Below are positions 13,525-13,634 of a stretch of DNA of 13,634 nucleotides, in pieces (position 1 is the first letter of the stretch; each line of letters starts with the position of its first letter). Origin of the DNA: an uncultured Collinsella sp. (GTDB lineage Bacteria; Actinomycetota; Coriobacteriia; Coriobacteriales; Coriobacteriaceae); NCBI GenBank assembly GCA_902488525.1, contig CABTWP010000048.1:1-13634 (forward strand). Reading direction: 5' to 3'. The notes under the pieces were generated by a model. It was not told the origin of the DNA and searched no databases. It saw only the letters and a list, made by a program, of their open reading frames with translations. Both the position numbers and the translations under genes were made by a program.

Positions 13525-13634
13525 TGTGGACAGTTCCGGGAGGGGCGCAGGAGACGGGAGGGCCGTATATGAGGGACCCCAGGCACCCGAGGCATTTCAC
13601 CGACGAGTTCAAGAGGCAGATAGTCGACCTCTAC
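13513..13634 (+). mobile_element. IS3-family insertion sequence, left end, continues past the window
   Basis: The sequence beginning near 13513 (TGGCTACACTGATGTGGACA) has the TG start and TGGACA core seen in terminal repeats of IS3/IS150-type elements, and the IS256 reading frame stops making sense here. The first transposase ORF follows 56 bp later, the usual distance. The exact boundary could lie at 13504, 13508 or 13513, each of which offers a TG. Confidence 0.65.
13569..13634 (+). CDS. IS3-family transposase OrfA, N-terminal fragment (runs off the window)
   Basis: Only 22 codons are visible, reading MRDPRHPRHFTDEFKRQIVD and then LY. The phrase FTDEFKRQIVDLY is the typical opening of the helix-turn-helix OrfA protein of IS3-family elements, which binds the terminal repeats and is joined to OrfB by frameshifting. 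The ATG has GGGAGGG at 13556-13562, 6 nt upstream. The rest of the gene lies beyond the right edge, so completeness cannot be judged. Confidence 0.8.
   Translation, partial: MRDPRHPRHFTDEFKRQIVDLY

Noticed and set aside
1..13634. CRISPR array, tRNA or rRNA genes
   Set aside because: I found no regularly spaced direct repeats of CRISPR type, no tRNA T-arm motif and no rRNA-like stretch on either strand by eye.

Overview
The window looks like a chromosomal segment of a GC-rich actinobacterium of the Coriobacteriia, most likely Collinsella or a close relative. The lineage is inferred from protein style, strong G/C third-position bias and gene content; no marker in the window proves it. All recognisable genes are on the + strand.

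Layout: (1) 1-276, a rod-like structured segment at the left edge, then a leader rich in small repeats. (2) 277-2304, groES-groEL. (3) 2305-2682, a gene-free stretch holding a 145-bp almost fully self-complementary inverted repeat and a promoter. (4) 2683-7103, a flavin cassette: an FMN (RFN) riboswitch, a RibU-like ECF substrate-binding subunit, one polypeptide carrying both ECF ATPases, the EcfT coupling subunit, and two tandem paralogous proteins of the pyridoxamine-phosphate-oxidase-like FMN-binding split-barrel family. (5) 7104-7360, a strong compound hairpin (end of the flavin cassette) and the arginine-operon control region with TGCAT half-sites. (6) 7361-12249, argC-argJ-argB-argD, the N-acetylated steps from N-acetylglutamate to N-acetylornithine and recycling of the acetyl group to glutamate. 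(7) 12250-12561, terminator-like hairpins and a 22-bp perfect palindrome. (8) 12562-13634, an IS256-family transposase gene cut off by an IS3-family element whose first ORF runs off the right edge.

How the parts work together: the riboswitch should shut down riboflavin import when FMN is plentiful. The S subunit, fused EcfA1-EcfA2 ATPase and EcfT are translationally coupled by 4-nt and 1-nt overlaps, so the complete transporter comes from one transcript. The two FMN-family proteins follow closely with no visible terminator and may belong to the same transcript, which would link flavin uptake to flavin-using proteins. The arg genes form a second unit, probably controlled by an ArgR-type repressor encoded elsewhere.

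The least ordinary items are the 145-bp hairpin after groEL, the structured element at 1-81, the evenly spaced TGCAT sites before argC, the FMN-riboswitch cassette with its fused ATPase and added FMN-family pair, and the nested insertion sequences after argD. I see no clearly new defence, CRISPR or secondary-metabolite system.
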